In this document: positions 33,672-46,775 of the stretch, piece after piece | How positions within the stretch are numbered: position 1 is the stretch's first letter | How the letters are laid out: every line of letters starts with the position of its first letter | Assembly: GCA_008360975.2 (NCBI GenBank) | Contig: CM039211.1 | Span: forward strand, 50,900,077 to 50,964,076 | Direction of reading: 5' to 3' | DNA length: 64,000 nt | Source: Lichenostomus cassidix | Taxonomy: Eukaryota > Chordata > Aves > Passeriformes > Meliphagidae | Notes under the pieces: generated by a model | Databases searched by the model: none | What the model was told of the DNA's origin: nothing | The model's input: the letters and a program-made list of their open reading frames with translations, nothing else | Program-made: the position numbers and the translations under genes

Positions 33672-34778
33672 CGCTCGGCATCCGGCTGCGAGGTACTGCA
33701 GATGTCCTCTCATCCATTGATCAAACTGCTCTCTAGTTTAGGGAACGAAACCGTGATTTCTTGCTTCAGACTTAATCTGAAATACGTGTTCTCGTCGATA
33801 CTTATGGGTGGAGATATATTTATAGAAAGGAAAAAAACCAACCCTGTTGAACCTGTCACTTCACGATTTGTGGGCAGTGGATATAGTGGTTTGGGGGAGG
33901 CTTAAGGTTTGTAACTCATGTCCTTTCTCGTGATTTCTTGGGCGGGGGGAAAGTGTGCTAAATAGTGTTGGTTGAGGAAATTTCAATTTTGCAAGATATA
34001 ATTCCAATTATATTGCTAAAGAAATGCTGCACAATTCTGTATTCTCTCACCTCCTCCTTATGACAAATCATTGGGTGATTTTCATGTGTTGAGCTGTTTG
34101 AATGTTTCCATTGAGGGCTTATTATTTTTTGAAAGAGCATTGGCACAGCTACTTATATGCATTCTCTCTATGTAGTAGCTAAAAGTTAAATAATATTCGT
34201 GCCTCCTCAAAGTCTCAGATATAAAGATATTTACAAGTGAATGCAGAACTGAGGGTGATTCAAAAGGCATCATCATTGTCCAAAACTACTAGAGATAAAG
34301 AATTGTCTCAGACATCTTAATATTTGTGTAGTCACTGCGATGTTCAGGAAAAAACTTTTATAGAAGTCTACTCTGAGTGCTGCTTTAGACAACTTTCTAA
34401 TATATAAAACGTTGCCAAAAATTATGTTCTTTGATTCACTACATGTTTGGGAAGAAACCAAGTGCAATATTTTCTCCTTAGCATTGGTTTCAATGCACTG
34501 TATTTGTCAAGTAAGCTTTGTACATATTGATATGTATGAGAAGAATTTATAGTTCTTCTTTGCAATATGTTGTTGAAGCTAGTTGGTATCACCTGTAAAG
34601 CCAGTTATGTTTTCCCAGTTAAACTCTAAATTAACTTCTTTTCAGGAGGGGAGCAGAAGCTGCAGAGACATGTCTGAACAAGTTCTTTTAGCAGTGGCAG
34701 TGGTGTGTACATAGATATTCCCTGTCATGCTTTTGATCTGAAACTGTTCACTTAGTTACAGAAGTAGCTTGGCTTTTT

Positions 34779-34806
34779 TGTTGTTGTTGTTTGTTTGTTT
34801 GTTTTT
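34779..34806. repeat. (TTG)n/(TTTG)n microsatellite
   Basis: TTGTTGTTGTTTGTTTGTTT-type run in POLK intron 1. Confidence 0.9.
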
Positions 34807-37499
34807 CCCCCATCATAACATTGAATCAATGAAGTGTTATGAACTAAAAATGCCTTGGGTAGATATTTTTTCAGGTGGTTCAACAAACATATCTGTCCTT
34901 TTTAGACAGAGTGTTTGTTTTGATTATTAATTCTGGCTGGCATTTTACAAACTTTAAATGAAAAAATACTGGATTCTAAAAGGTTTGCCTTTTCAACTTT
35001 TCATGTAATGCATTGTCTGTGCCAGGTAATAGATTTATGTTTACATCTGCCACATGCTCTTAATGTATCCTGTTTTTTAACACAGCGTCACAGACTTGTT
35101 TTCTTCCAAAAACTGTATTGGGATTGTGAATACCTTGTGTAAATTACCCCTTTTTTCTAATCTTATTGCTCTTTTTAAAAAAAATATAACATGCTGTCTG
35201 TTGCTCTTGATGATGTCAGGCCATCCATATCAGCAAGTAAGAGATGCTGTGGGAGCAGATTTATAAAAGAAAGATTTAGTGCTGAGGACTTGAAGTTCTT
35301 CTTACACATGCTTTGAGATGTGTTTTCTCCAGACTACAGTAGTTTGATCCCTCGGAGGGCACCTGCATTAACAATTGTCATTTAGCACGTGTGCTCTGGA
35401 AGAGGAGTCTTCCAGTTATGTATAGTTTGAAAGGAATCTGGTTTGCCTGTGCGAAGACTACTCTGGGATGCAAACCAAAGCAGGGGAAATTGAGAAAATC
35501 AAACTGATGCCCAGATGTACTGACTTTTCTCTAGCTCTTTCTAAATATTTTCTACTGCAACTTTACTTTGTGCTTTATTGCTGTGCTCGTTCTTTCATAG
35601 CAAGTGATCTTGTACTCAGTCTGTACCCTTCTAGTGTCTTAGGGATTGCAAGAAGTTTACAAATTATTGTTTTAGGTAGAAGTAGTCATCACCTTTGTTA
35701 GAACAGCAGAACAGATAGTATTGTTCTGTATTGTTGATATACTACTTGTAATACAAAAATGGGGGCATTTGATTTTACTTCTAGGCATGTCCATCATAAT
35801 AAGCATTTGCAAGTCAGTAACTTTACAAATACCTTTATTTTTTTCTTCTCCCTTTTTGTATATCTTTTTTAACACTGCCATACCTTCTATTGTAGGGTGT
35901 TCATTTTATATTTTAAAAACAGAGTCTCCATCACTTTCTAGTATGTTCATGGTTACCATTGTGTTTGTTCTGAAATTTAAGACTTTTTCTTAGAAGGATC
36001 CTTAAAGGAGTTTTGTTGTGCCACAAATTAGCATATTGCCTAATAGTATAGGCTTAGAAGTATTAATGATTCAAACACTTTATTCTAAAACAATTTTGCT
36101 CTCTGTGAATCATGGCATTAGGGTTTTATTTCTAAGTGAAAAAAAAATCCCTAAAAGAAAACCTTATATGAATCTGTTGGCACTAAACACATCTGTAGAA
36201 GCCTGGTTCCAGATAACTACACTACCTCGGGTATAGTTTTTACTGATGAATGTTCAGTTCCTTCTTTATTTTTATGAATTAAATTGCTAAAGCCTTTGTT
36301 TTCAGTAATGAGATAAAGACTTAGATAAATATTTCAAATGAAAAGGTCCTGTAAAATACTGTACAGAGGCAGAACAAGTTACCATGGTCCTTTGCCCTTC
36401 AAATAAACTCAGCTGTTCTAAAGACATGAGGTTTTTTGACAGAGAAACTGAAAGTGGAATTTAGAACAGAATTGCATTGCATCTTGTCAACAGAAAATTG
36501 ATAGGGGTTGAGTATTCCACTTGTTTCACTTGTGTTGCTCTTCATATAAGCAAAGGATTATTCAGACAGTTTAGTGAATGGCATAAAATACATATTTTGA
36601 CATTTATTTTTGAGCATTGTCAGAAGCAGTCTCTATTAACTCTTTACGTTCAGTGTAAATTACTTTTTAAAAGGATGGATTTGTCTCTAATTTGTTATAA
36701 CTTAAAGTCAGTGAGTACACAGAAGACAATTCTATGGCTTTGTTTTTTTCAGCTAATTCTGGGTGATTGTATGGGATCTGTGTTTTTGTAAAACGCTGAG
36801 TCAGCGGCTTCTTGAAAAATTGTCTCATTCATCTGTGTCAGCTTGAGCTCTTGGAATTTTCACTTCCAAAAATTCTGGCCCAGTTTTCTGTTCAGTATTA
36901 ATTTATCATGTGTTTTGGCTTGTTACATTTGTAAAGATATTACATATTTATTGAAAGATTCTGTTTTCTAGGAAACTTGTTTGTTTCCTAGAACAAGAGA
37001 GAGAGAGAATAGTGAAACAGTAGCAGTTGTGAATACACTAGTAGAAAATCTGTGTGGTTAATACCATGTATGTTGAATATATACGTATTAAATACTTATA
37101 GCACTGTTGTGCAGTTCCTTCTGTCAGTTCTTTTCTTATAAATCACTACAGGATTAAAAATGACAGGAATCCACTTCTAAGGGCTATTCAGAAACCAGGG
37201 CTCTAGTAAAAATCAAACCCCCTGTGGCTAGAAGGAATTGAGCGGATAGTTAGAAGGATGTGCTTCCTTGAACATGTCTTCAGTGATGATTTGCCTGCTA
37301 AAAAAGAGACATCAGAGCAACTGATACTTAAATCATTGTCAGAGGAACATGTTTTTACAGGAAATGAGAGTGAGAGTTTGCTAAATTTGATCCAGTCAGC
37401 CAGAATGTTTCCTTTCCAAATGAATGCTTACAAAAGACAGGTGCATTTCTTTTTTGAAAGTATGCAAAATGTGTATTTTATATACATATGTATTCTCTC

Positions 37500-37598
37500 A
37501 GGTGCATGGTGTGATTCTTGGCATTGTCCTATGCAAGTGCAGGACTTGGACTTTGACGTTCCTTGTGGATCCCTTCCAGCTCAGGGTATTTTATGATT
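37500..37598 (+). mobile_element. CR1 LINE tail, short
   Basis: About 100 bp matching the extreme CR1 3' end: GGTGCATGGTGTGATTCTTG, then GGACTTGGACTTTGACG, then CCCTTCCAGCTCAGGGTATT and TTTATGATT. The 112-codon ORF at 37258-37596 ends inside it and is not a gene. Confidence 0.75.
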
Positions 37599-38414
37599 AA
37601 TATAATGTTACTGTTTTGGGAAAAAGTCCTTATCCAAGTAATGGATAAATCAAGTAGTATGAAATCAAATCACCACTGGAGTTTGCAGTGTGACCTTTGC
37701 AATATCAGAAATGTTGAAAATATTCTAGCAGGGTTGAATTTTGCTAGTTTGTTATTGTCTTAGAAATTCAAGAAGTAAAGCAATGCATTTGTGGGAAACC
37801 TGTTGTTCAAAGGGCCTGACTATGGGTACATGACTTTCTTTACCAAGGGGGTTTAGATGGGTTTTAGTTATTTAACACTGCATGTGTTGCATGCCCAACG
37901 TGGATGAAGATACTTCTGTGCAGTGAGTGGAATAAGAAGTGTAGCTACATGGCTACCAGTTCAATCTGAATTAGCAATTGGAGTAAAACCCAAGTGTTGT
38001 CCATTAAAAATGTTTATTTAGACGAGTTCTGGTCTTATTGGGAAGGTCTCATGTAATCTCTTTTATTTGTTACTTACGCTATTGTTTCAGAAGTACCCAG
38101 AAGCTTTGTTTTGAGGTGGCTTCCAGCTGCAGTCATTTTCAGTGTAAAGGAGACATTTAAAAAGTTCAGGAATGTTCTTGAATCAGTCTGCATGGCTCTT
38201 TTGTTCTGCGTATCACTCTTCATTTCACTGTTATTCGGGTACTGGTAAATGCTTGGCAAAAAGTAGTGAAGTAGATGAATTATTTCATGCTTACTTGTGA
38301 AGTACAGTCTTTGGTGTAAGTGAATTTTATTTCTCTCACAGAGTATCCTCATTCACTTACTGCAGAATGTAACAGTTTTCCACATTTCCAGTCAAAACAA
38401 TTTTCCTTAGGAGT

Positions 38415-38438
38415 GTTTTGTTTTGTTTTGTTTTGTTT
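38415..38438. repeat. (TTTTG)n microsatellite
   Basis: Four to five perfect TTTTG units in POLK intron 1. Confidence 0.9.
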
Positions 38439-41400
38439 AAATTTATTGTTGGTGTTGGCACTTTGTAGTGGGTTTGCCTGTCTGTTTTTAAAGACTTGAT
38501 TTCTTATACTTTCATTCAGTATGTATATAATTTTCTACATAGTGTCTTTGGTGTGTATTTTATATTTTATATTTGTATAAATCAAAAGATTTTGCAAATA
38601 GGTGAATATCAGCTGTCCTGTTTGAGATATAGAACAGTAACTGCCTATTAGTTTATGGGGTTTGGTAGAGAAAGCTGTTTACGATGCTAGGCTGAATTCC
38701 ATGACAATACAAAAGAAAGTGACTGCAAAGAATGGTTATTAGTAAATTATTTCTTGATAGCACTCTCACTAGGGAAGCACAGTTATCCACCTTGCTTACT
38801 TTATTCATGTTGCTTGTTTTGGCTTATGGGGTTTTTGATTGGCTCAGTTGTTTATTATGGTGAGATGATGGCCCAGCAAAGATTTTGATGTAACTGAAAT
38901 TGCTCTTTTTGAGTCTTGAACTACTGAATTGCCCTTTTACTGAAAATATAACAGAGCTGCCTTATTTAATATTTGGCTTTTGAGGATCTGTTGAAAGCTT
39001 ATGAAGCGTTCTAGGAGTTTCACATGATTCCCAACTATCTTCTACATAAATGTGATTATTGTTTTAAGGAAGGACTTTTTCTGCCTACACTTGCACTGAG
39101 TGCTCCAAATTTTAGTATATTTCAATAATGAGTAATTTTTTAAGTTATCATAAGAAAAAACCTGGGATATTTGAAAGGAACCTTTTTCTGTCTTTTTCTT
39201 CTCTTTAGTATTTTTGGTATAGTCCTAACTTTAGTAGATGTAACTTTGGACATTGAGGTCTCTACTACACCACACTTGATTTTAGCTGAAACCCTGAGAA
39301 GTGATTCTTTGTGGTCAAACTGGATGAAGCCTTAACTTCATAAATGTTTTTTGTGCTTTCAGTGCTTTTACAGAGTTATTAACACCTAGACCTGGGCATT
39401 GAAATTATGGGTAATATTGATTTTCTTCTCATGTCACCTATGTAATGACAGGGATCCAGGAGCTATTGCTTTATCCATTCTCTAAATTTGTAAATCAAGT
39501 TAGCTGTTATAATTTTGCTTTGTTCTTGCTAAAGCTATAATGAAAGAGTTAAATGAAGGAATGTCTGAAATATTTTAATTGAGAGAAGATAGTTTTTTTG
39601 GGCTCTTGCTACAGTAAACAATGTATCAGATTTTGGTGAAATGTTATCGGAGGCTCTTACGACTTTTACAGAAATTAAAAAAAAATATTTAATTTAGATC
39701 CTTATTTTAGCCATCCTGAAGATAATAGTTAAAAATCATTTGGGAAAGAGTCTCTAATGTTTGTGTTGCTATTTGCAACATTTATTTTAATTTTTTTACA
39801 TACCATGGAGACTTAAGACAATTGGGATGTCAAAGATGGCTCTTTATGTCTGTAATATATGTTTTGATCCCTATGTTCAGCTTTTGAGCTCTGGGCTAAG
39901 TAGGCAGTTGTGTATCTTGGTAACTTTTTGCACCTCATGAACATCTGTGATAGCAAAGCTGTCAGAATTTTGTTTAGTTTATGAGGACAGATACACAACT
40001 TGCATGCATTAAATAATAACTCAGTATGCAAATAAATTATTTTTCAAGCTTTTCCATACTGGTGTCATTTTCCAGTCTTAATATTTCTTCCCATATTATT
40101 AATGCTGTCAACAAAACACAAACTGCTAACATACTTTGCAAATGTTAGTAATGTGCATGATAACGCTATGTCCACTGAACTGATTATTCTTAGGAATATT
40201 TTTTATATTTTGCATTATTTTATTACATGGAAATTGTAATATAAAGACATTTAACTTTTCCCACAGCATACAGAGTTTCTGTTCATGGAACTGGAGGGTT
40301 TTTACTGAAGACAGGTTAGAGCTGTGGCACAGGATCAAATATAAGCCATTGAGTTTAGGTTGGTTCAGTCAACTGTTAAAAAAATGCTAGATTTGAATAA
40401 AGGTAGAGGCACTTGAAATTCAATTGTTGCTGTAATTTTATGGTTTTCAGTCTTCTGACACTTTCAAATACCATGTAACCCTGTCTTACTAGGTCCGTTG
40501 ATTTTCTATGCCTGCTTCTAGAAGAGCTTGATTGCAGTTTGGTTAATGATCTTTTTCTACTTGTAGGCATCCCAGCTTACTGATAAACCTTTCTGCATGG
40601 TAATGGTATTTTATGATTCCTCTCCACTTTTTTAATTGTTTGTTTGTTGGTTTGCATTACGTTAAGTGTTGATATTCACTGCCAAAGTCTTTACCTTTAG
40701 AAGTCCTTCCTTTAGCAATTGGAAAGTTATGTCCTTCCACTTACACATGATTTTCCTGCTTCCTCTTATTCCCAAATCACAGGAATAATATGGTAGTATA
40801 TTATTGTAGACTGCTTTCACAGACTTCTCTGGTCTCACACCCTACTTGCTCAGTATGACACTGAGAGAGATGTAATGTTTTCTATTGAAGAAAGCAGCTC
40901 AGTCTTGCAACAACTTCTTGAGGTGACAGCATGCCAAAAATATGTCACTCTGCCTAGACTGAGTGTTTCATTAGTCTGTAATCCTTTACCCACTTTTTCT
41001 AAGTTTTTTTAGGAAAACAATTTATAACAGTGTGTCATCACAAGTTCAATGTTTTCTTTAGCCTAATTGAAACAATTACTAGATTACTACATTGACATTT
41101 TGTTCACATTTTTCATAGTTTAAAACTGCTGTTTCTCTCTTATGGTTAAATGTCTTCATCTTGGTCTATGGCAAATGACCACTGTTTTTTATTTGACAGT
41201 ACTATATCAGTTATCTTACTGTAGCTATTGTGATTAATTTCAATATGTTAAATATTTTATGGATTTTTTTTCGGAACTGTTAATTTGAAACCAAGATAAT
41301 ATTCAGGTTCTCATCATATTAAGCAGCTGGAAATTGTATCACTTGTTATTCATGTTTTCTCTTCTGTACACCTGTAATCTCTGGTGGAGAGCTAATGTCA

Positions 41401-42892
41401 TGTCCTCAGATAAGTGTTTTCTTCTTAATTTCTACTACAGTACTATTTGATATTTATACCTTTTCTCATCTGGGACTAGCAATGTATTATATTCCACACA
41501 ATAAGCTCAAAAGATAAATACACCAGGTGACCATCATTTATAGGACTTTATAAAGACAAATATTTTTTCCATCACTGGTATCATCATGGTGCTTTTTTCT
41601 TTCAACATAACAATGAGATAGAGAACACTTTATTTTGACTAACACAAATTAGTTTTTAAAGCCTCTGCTATAATTTGAGCCTTTAAGAGTGCCCTGAATG
41701 AGGAAGGCGAAAGATTTGTGCATGCTAGGGAGAAAGACCTTTTCAGGAATCAGGATCAGCTAAAAAGTGTTGAAAAGACTAGAACAGGAAATGGAAGCAA
41801 TCTTGCATTTTTCCTGTTTCTTGAAGACAAAGATAAAAGAAGCAGGGAGAATAGTGGAGGGATATTTACTTTGACGAAAGTATTTCTTGGAAGTGGTGCC
41901 TCTTACTTACCAGAGGTTGCCATTAACAATGGAATTATTGGGAACTAATTGATACGGGGTGCTTATGAGTATGAGATGAAACTTGGAATGTTATTTGGGG
42001 TGCAGTGCTCTTTCCTCTGATTGAAGTCTATCAAACCTGTTCTGATAAATGTGTATGTTAACTGTAAGGGATTGTCCTATTGTAGCTGAAAAATTTATGA
42101 AGATATTCAGCATTATAGTCTTCCATTTGATAAATACATGTAAGATCTATGAAGCCACTCCTGTTCCCAGAAGTGCAAGTGCTACTGAAGGGTTAAGAGA
42201 AGAGTTCTGGTCTCTACGTCAACTTCTGTTTTTTGAAATAAAATACACTGTATATAAACACAGCATTATGTTACTGATCGTGCATTTTATAGAAGAAGAT
42301 TTAAGAAGATCTTGCATTTATTATTTATTATCATAAATAATAATATGAATTAATACCATATGATTAAAATTTGGATATTTTTGTCAGAGCTTTTTTTGTA
42401 AATATGGCTTTCTTTGATATCTTGACTGCAGTTGGTTAGTATGTTTCCACAGAAGAACTTCAAGAAAATATGAACATTGTCACCATTAATTTTTAAATGT
42501 TACTCGTGGTTCTTTAGTAGCAGAAGTAAATCCCTAAAGGCAAAAATACATGATGACCTTATGTTTGGTTACTAGTGAGGCCCACTTAAATCCTGGTGTG
42601 GGAAAGTGGCATTTAAAGAAAAAATGTCACACTTTTAGATACATGTAATTTGTGATTGTTTAATAAAGCTGCTGTACTTGCCTGAAAGGGTGTGGCTTCT
42701 CCAAATAGGAAGGGTGCCTGTCACAGGAAGCAGTGTGAAGTTGAGGGGTGAATGTTCATTCTGCATGACAGTAAAACTGAAGTGGTTTGTGGGTCAGTGA
42801 CTTGGAACAGGAAGAAATTAATTCTGTATGCTTTTTCACTAATAAATACATGTTAAATAATTTATGCCATTAACACACGTGGATTTTTTAGC

Positions 42893-43170
42893 GGGACCTG
42901 TTGCTATGATGAGGAGTAATGGTTTTAAACTGAGGAGGATTGGTTTAGATTAGATTTTTTTTACAGTGAGGGTGGTGAAACTTCTTGCATAAGTGTGCAA
43001 GGACAGGTTGCCCAGAGAATTGGTGGATGCCCCATTGCTGGAGACATCCGATGTCAAGTTGGACAGGACTCTGAACAACATGATCTTGTTAAAGATGTCT
43101 CTGCTCATTGTGGGGGTTGGACTTGGTGACCTTTAAAAGGTCCCTTCCAACTCAAATTATTTTATGAATC
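42893..43170 (+). mobile_element. CR1 LINE 3' fragment
   Basis: CR1 3' end in the same sense as POLK. Landmarks in order are GACAGGTTGCCCAGAGAATT, a GGAGACATCCGATGTCAAG segment, and GGTTGGACTTGGTGACC then AAGGTCCCTTCCAACTC and TTTTATGAAT. It is diverged and 5'-truncated. No coding capacity. Confidence 0.88.
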
Positions 43171-44099
43171 TGGCAAAAATAAGACCACAGGTTCATGTTA
43201 CAGAAGATGAAATTTACTTTGGTTCTTTTCTTTGAGATTAATTCTATAACAAAAAAAATTACCATATAATTAGAGCCTATGGAAGATTCAGCAATTTACT
43301 TTCATAAAGAACAAAGGAAGATGTCAGAAGTTCGCATATTAGATATTAGAAGTATCTGCATGTGTAAGAAATTAGTGATGGCTGTAGTTGAGTAGTAAAG
43401 GCTTGGTAAGTTCTGCTAGTTGGATACCATGGCTCTACACATTAATGGCAAATAAGAGTGCCTGAATTTTACCCTGAATTAGGGTTTTATTCACAACTTT
43501 TAATTGAAGCCATCTGTTCTTAAAAGATGAGCTTTGACACACAAAAAGGTTCTGAATTTGAGTTAGAAATTACTGGGAAGGATTCTACGGCTTGTCTCAA
43601 GCAGGGATGATGACTAAATGAGCAGTGGTTTTCAGCAATTTAAAAATATTTCTTTTTTTTTTTTCCCTTTAATGTAATAGGAGTATTTTGTGTTTAAGGC
43701 AGTAATGTTTCATCTGGCAGAATAATGTACAGGTATAAATGTCACGTTCATGTGTAACGTACTAGCGTTTACCTGAGGTTGATTTGTGCTCAATTATTTC
43801 TGTATGAGAGGTTTTAGGAGAATATGTTTTTAATCTAATAAAAAAATAGAGTGCTACACTAATAGAGTTACAGGGGGTTTTATGTGGTGGGTGTGTCAGG
43901 TCAGCCTCTTCGCAGGAATACAAGTCTTCATATTTGGGATAAGTATGTTGTTTTCTGAATAATTATAAAATGCTTATTCAATGAATAAAGCAAATGAATT
44001 TTAAAAGTTTAATTATTGTTATTGTTCAGTTGTAATATAAATACTTGATTTTTTTCAGGTATTAAATCTTAAAACAAGTGTTTGTTTTCAAGAAGTACG

Positions 44100-44237
44100 A
44101 TGGACAACGTGAAAAAAGTTGCTAACAGCTCTTGCAATGATGGAGTTCTACTTAGAATGGGCCTTAATGATAACAAAGCTGGAATGCAGGGTTTGGATAA
44201 GGAGAAAATCAATAAAATCATCATGGAAGCTACCAAG
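44100..44237 (+). CDS. POLK: POLK coding exon 1 (start, residues 1-46)
   Basis: The exon starts at 44059 after a T-rich tract ending TTTTTTCAG, has 41 bases of 5' UTR and then ATG in good context (A at -3, G at +4). It encodes 46 residues. The first dozen (MDNVKKVANSSC) are variable in the family. They are followed by the conserved N-clasp stretch LLRMGLNDNKAGMQGLDKEK and IIMEATK. The N-clasp is an extension peculiar to polymerase kappa that wraps around the primer-template. The donor is AAG then GTTGGT, phase 0. This is coding exon 1, corresponding to exon 2 in human; the start agrees with the human protein to within one residue. Confidence 0.96.
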
Positions 44238-46655
44238 GTTGGTTTGATTACCTTTTTCTTGATGCTTTATCTGTGGTCCAGTATTGTAAGGCCCTCTTCC
44301 TCTCTTCCCCAAATTTTATCCCTCACATGTGTATATGGAGGGCGTCTTCTTAGAAGAAATTTGTAGGTAGGGAGGAAGGGGAGGGACTATAGTTTAGGGT
44401 ACTGTAGGGTATTGCTGGATTCATCCACAGGGACATGGAGGAGCACAATTGAGTGACTACATGCTTAAGTGCTTCCTTTTGTCCAAAGCAGTACATAAAT
44501 ATCACGGCATTTTCAAGAGGTAGTTGTGAAGATTGCAGCTTCCTCTTTTTCTCCCCTTTTCCATTCCTTTTGTCCACCCCATCATTAATCAGCCAAGCAG
44601 ACTTCCTTCTTTCGGTCAGCTTCCTGTAACTGATGAATTTGGTATAATCAAGTTTTCCTAGTACTTTCAGTAGAATTTCTTTGTGCTTACTGCCTGTCTT
44701 TGTGACTGTCTTCTCAGTATTCAAGAGAGGTGGCCAGCAGTGTGCAACTTTGTACTAAAGAACCACAGAGGCCCTCACAAATCTACAAAGCATTGAAATA
44801 TTAGTCATCTTAGTTTTGTTGGAGGGTTCATATAAAACAATATAGGGATAACACTTTGAGCAACTCAGGATTTTGTTAATTCTCCTTTCACCAGTGTGTA
44901 TTTTATTTGGTGTCACTATGACCTAAGATTATCTGCTTTGATGTTTGTCTCAAGAATTCTGTGTTGACTATTACTGCTCTGTGGTGGTCTGCAGGGACGG
45001 GGCAAAGGGAAGCAGAAAACATGCTGCAAACAGTCCTTATTTAGCAAGCTTTTTTTTTCTTGCTATTTCATATTGATGATACTTTATATGCTATCAAGCT
45101 CCTTATTTATTAGATATTTCATCTACTTATTCTGTTCACTCTTTCTTGAGAACAGGGTTTTGTCAGACATATCCCAAACAATGGTATTTACATAAATTAT
45201 TTCTTTATAGCATTTAGTATTTAATTTCCTGATATGAAATAGAGTGAACCGTAAAACAGGCATTCAAAACTGACTTACAGGAATCTAATCACTAGAATAT
45301 ATTTCTGTCAAAAAAGTGCAAGGAATTATAAATGCCAGATACACCTCAAGAAATCTGAAAAGAAGCATTGATTCTTTTCCTTAAGCTTTTCTATGATCTT
45401 CAAAATTACACCTACAGATAATACCTATAACTTGTATTTCAACAAGATTTATGGCATTTCAACTGTGAAATTCTGCAAGAGATGTAAAAGACTAAATAAT
45501 AAAAAAACTTAATAATCTCAAGTATTGGGTTGCTTTCCACACCTACATTTTGGTACTAATTTCTTTCAATGAGTCTCAACAAGTCATATTTGATGGCATA
45601 GGGGAAAAAAGATGAAAAACATGTCTGATATTCAAAGAAAACACATCCTAATTTATTGTAATTAGATATTTCTCCTAATGAAACATGACACCTTACTGCC
45701 CTGCCATTCATCTTTTTTATAATCATTATAAAAGTGAATATTTTTGCTTTTTATATGAATGCCTGAATCTTGACTATGGCCAAATTCTTGGTAACAGTGA
45801 CAGTTTGGTAGCCAGACACTTTGATGTAAAAATTGGTTCACTTTTGCAGATTTTACCAAGTAGTTCAACAAAAGCCTTTTCTTGCAAATATTGTGTCTCT
45901 TGTAAGCTAAGAGATGTTGCAAGAAAAAATATTTTAGTCTCTAGTTTTGAGTTTTCCCATTTCATACTTTGTTGTATATCCTCTTTTCTTTGTTATGAGT
46001 CAGGAGGGCAAGTCACATTATACATTCCGTACATCATTATATCTCCTTGTTTTCATGCCTTTTTTTAAAGGAGCAATTACATACTTGAGAGCAACAGGGC
46101 TTTTTTTGTACTCATTTGGTTTTCATTGTCCTGTTCCAAATGGCTTCTAATTCTGCAGGGTCCTTCAAGGTTAAATGGCCAACAAAATGCTCAACATTAC
46201 AAGTGGATTTGACTTACTCAATATCATTATATGTTTCCATATATATTAAGCTATATGGAAGTCTGAAAAAATGCTTAAATAAATTTTTATTAGAGTTTTA
46301 TACTCCATACCTTGGAGGCATTGCAAAGAATAGTTTTACTTTTATCTACTCTTTTTAATTTTTCATTATCAAGTGTTAGACTGCATGCATATACAAAAGT
46401 CTCTAAATAGTCCCTTGAAGTCATTTGAGTATAGGGCCTCTGAGAAGGAGAAATATATTTGTGTCATTTGGAGAGAGACATGTAAAGAACCAGTGGTCTC
46501 TTCTCTGTATTTTTATATGAAAATCCAAAGTATACATTAGGAACAATTTCTGTGTTTTATGTCTTCTATATTTAAAGATCAAATGTGGTTGCTTAAAGGA
46601 GAAGACAAAGACAAAAAGGAAAACATAGTGTTTTTGTGATTTTTTTGTCTTTCAG
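44238..46655 (+). other. POLK: POLK intron 2
   Basis: About 2.4 kb. A 124-codon lysine-rich ORF lies on the minus strand at 44350-44724; I recognise no similarity and treat it as unexplained. Otherwise AT-rich with no repeats identified. Confidence 0.8.
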
Positions 46656-46775
46656 GGTTCTAGATTTTATGAAAATGAACTTAAGAAAGATCAACAAGTT
46701 AACCAACGAATTGAAAAAATGATGCAGCTGAAAGAGAAAATTACAACACAACAGCTCTTGAAAGCACAGCTGCAG
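46656..46775 (+). CDS. POLK: POLK coding exon 2 (N-clasp, residues 47-86)
   Basis: This 120-bp exon, phase 0 on both sides, encodes 40 residues beginning GSRFYENELKKDQQVNQRIE and ending QLLKAQLQ. It forms the second helix of the polymerase kappa N-clasp and is rich in Lys, Gln and Glu. The acceptor is TTTTTTGTCTTTCAG and the donor is CAG then GTACTA. The sequence is close to mammalian POLK, with changes mostly between charged or polar residues. It is too short and too AT-rich to stand out by ORF length. Confidence 0.96.

Larger units (their letters stand above)
33672..44058 (+). other. POLK: POLK intron 1 (bulk)
   Basis: AT-rich intronic DNA after the minisatellite. It contains a CR1 tail at 37500-37598, a CR1 fragment at 42893-43170 and simple repeats at 34779-34806 (TTG/TTTG) and 38415-38438 (TTTTG). 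No other gene or RNA was recognised; the ORFs, up to 112 codons, are unremarkable. Confidence 0.8.

Noticed and set aside
32373..33717. Three overlapping minus-strand ORFs of about 400-446 codons rich in Cys, Pro and His, and their plus-strand counterparts
   Set aside because: They are translations of the 13-bp tandem repeat, which has no stop in any minus-strand frame; the 13-residue periodicity shows this. No homology or splice structure.
37258..37596. 112-codon ORF in POLK intron 1
   Set aside because: Its last third is a CR1 tail and the rest resembles no protein.
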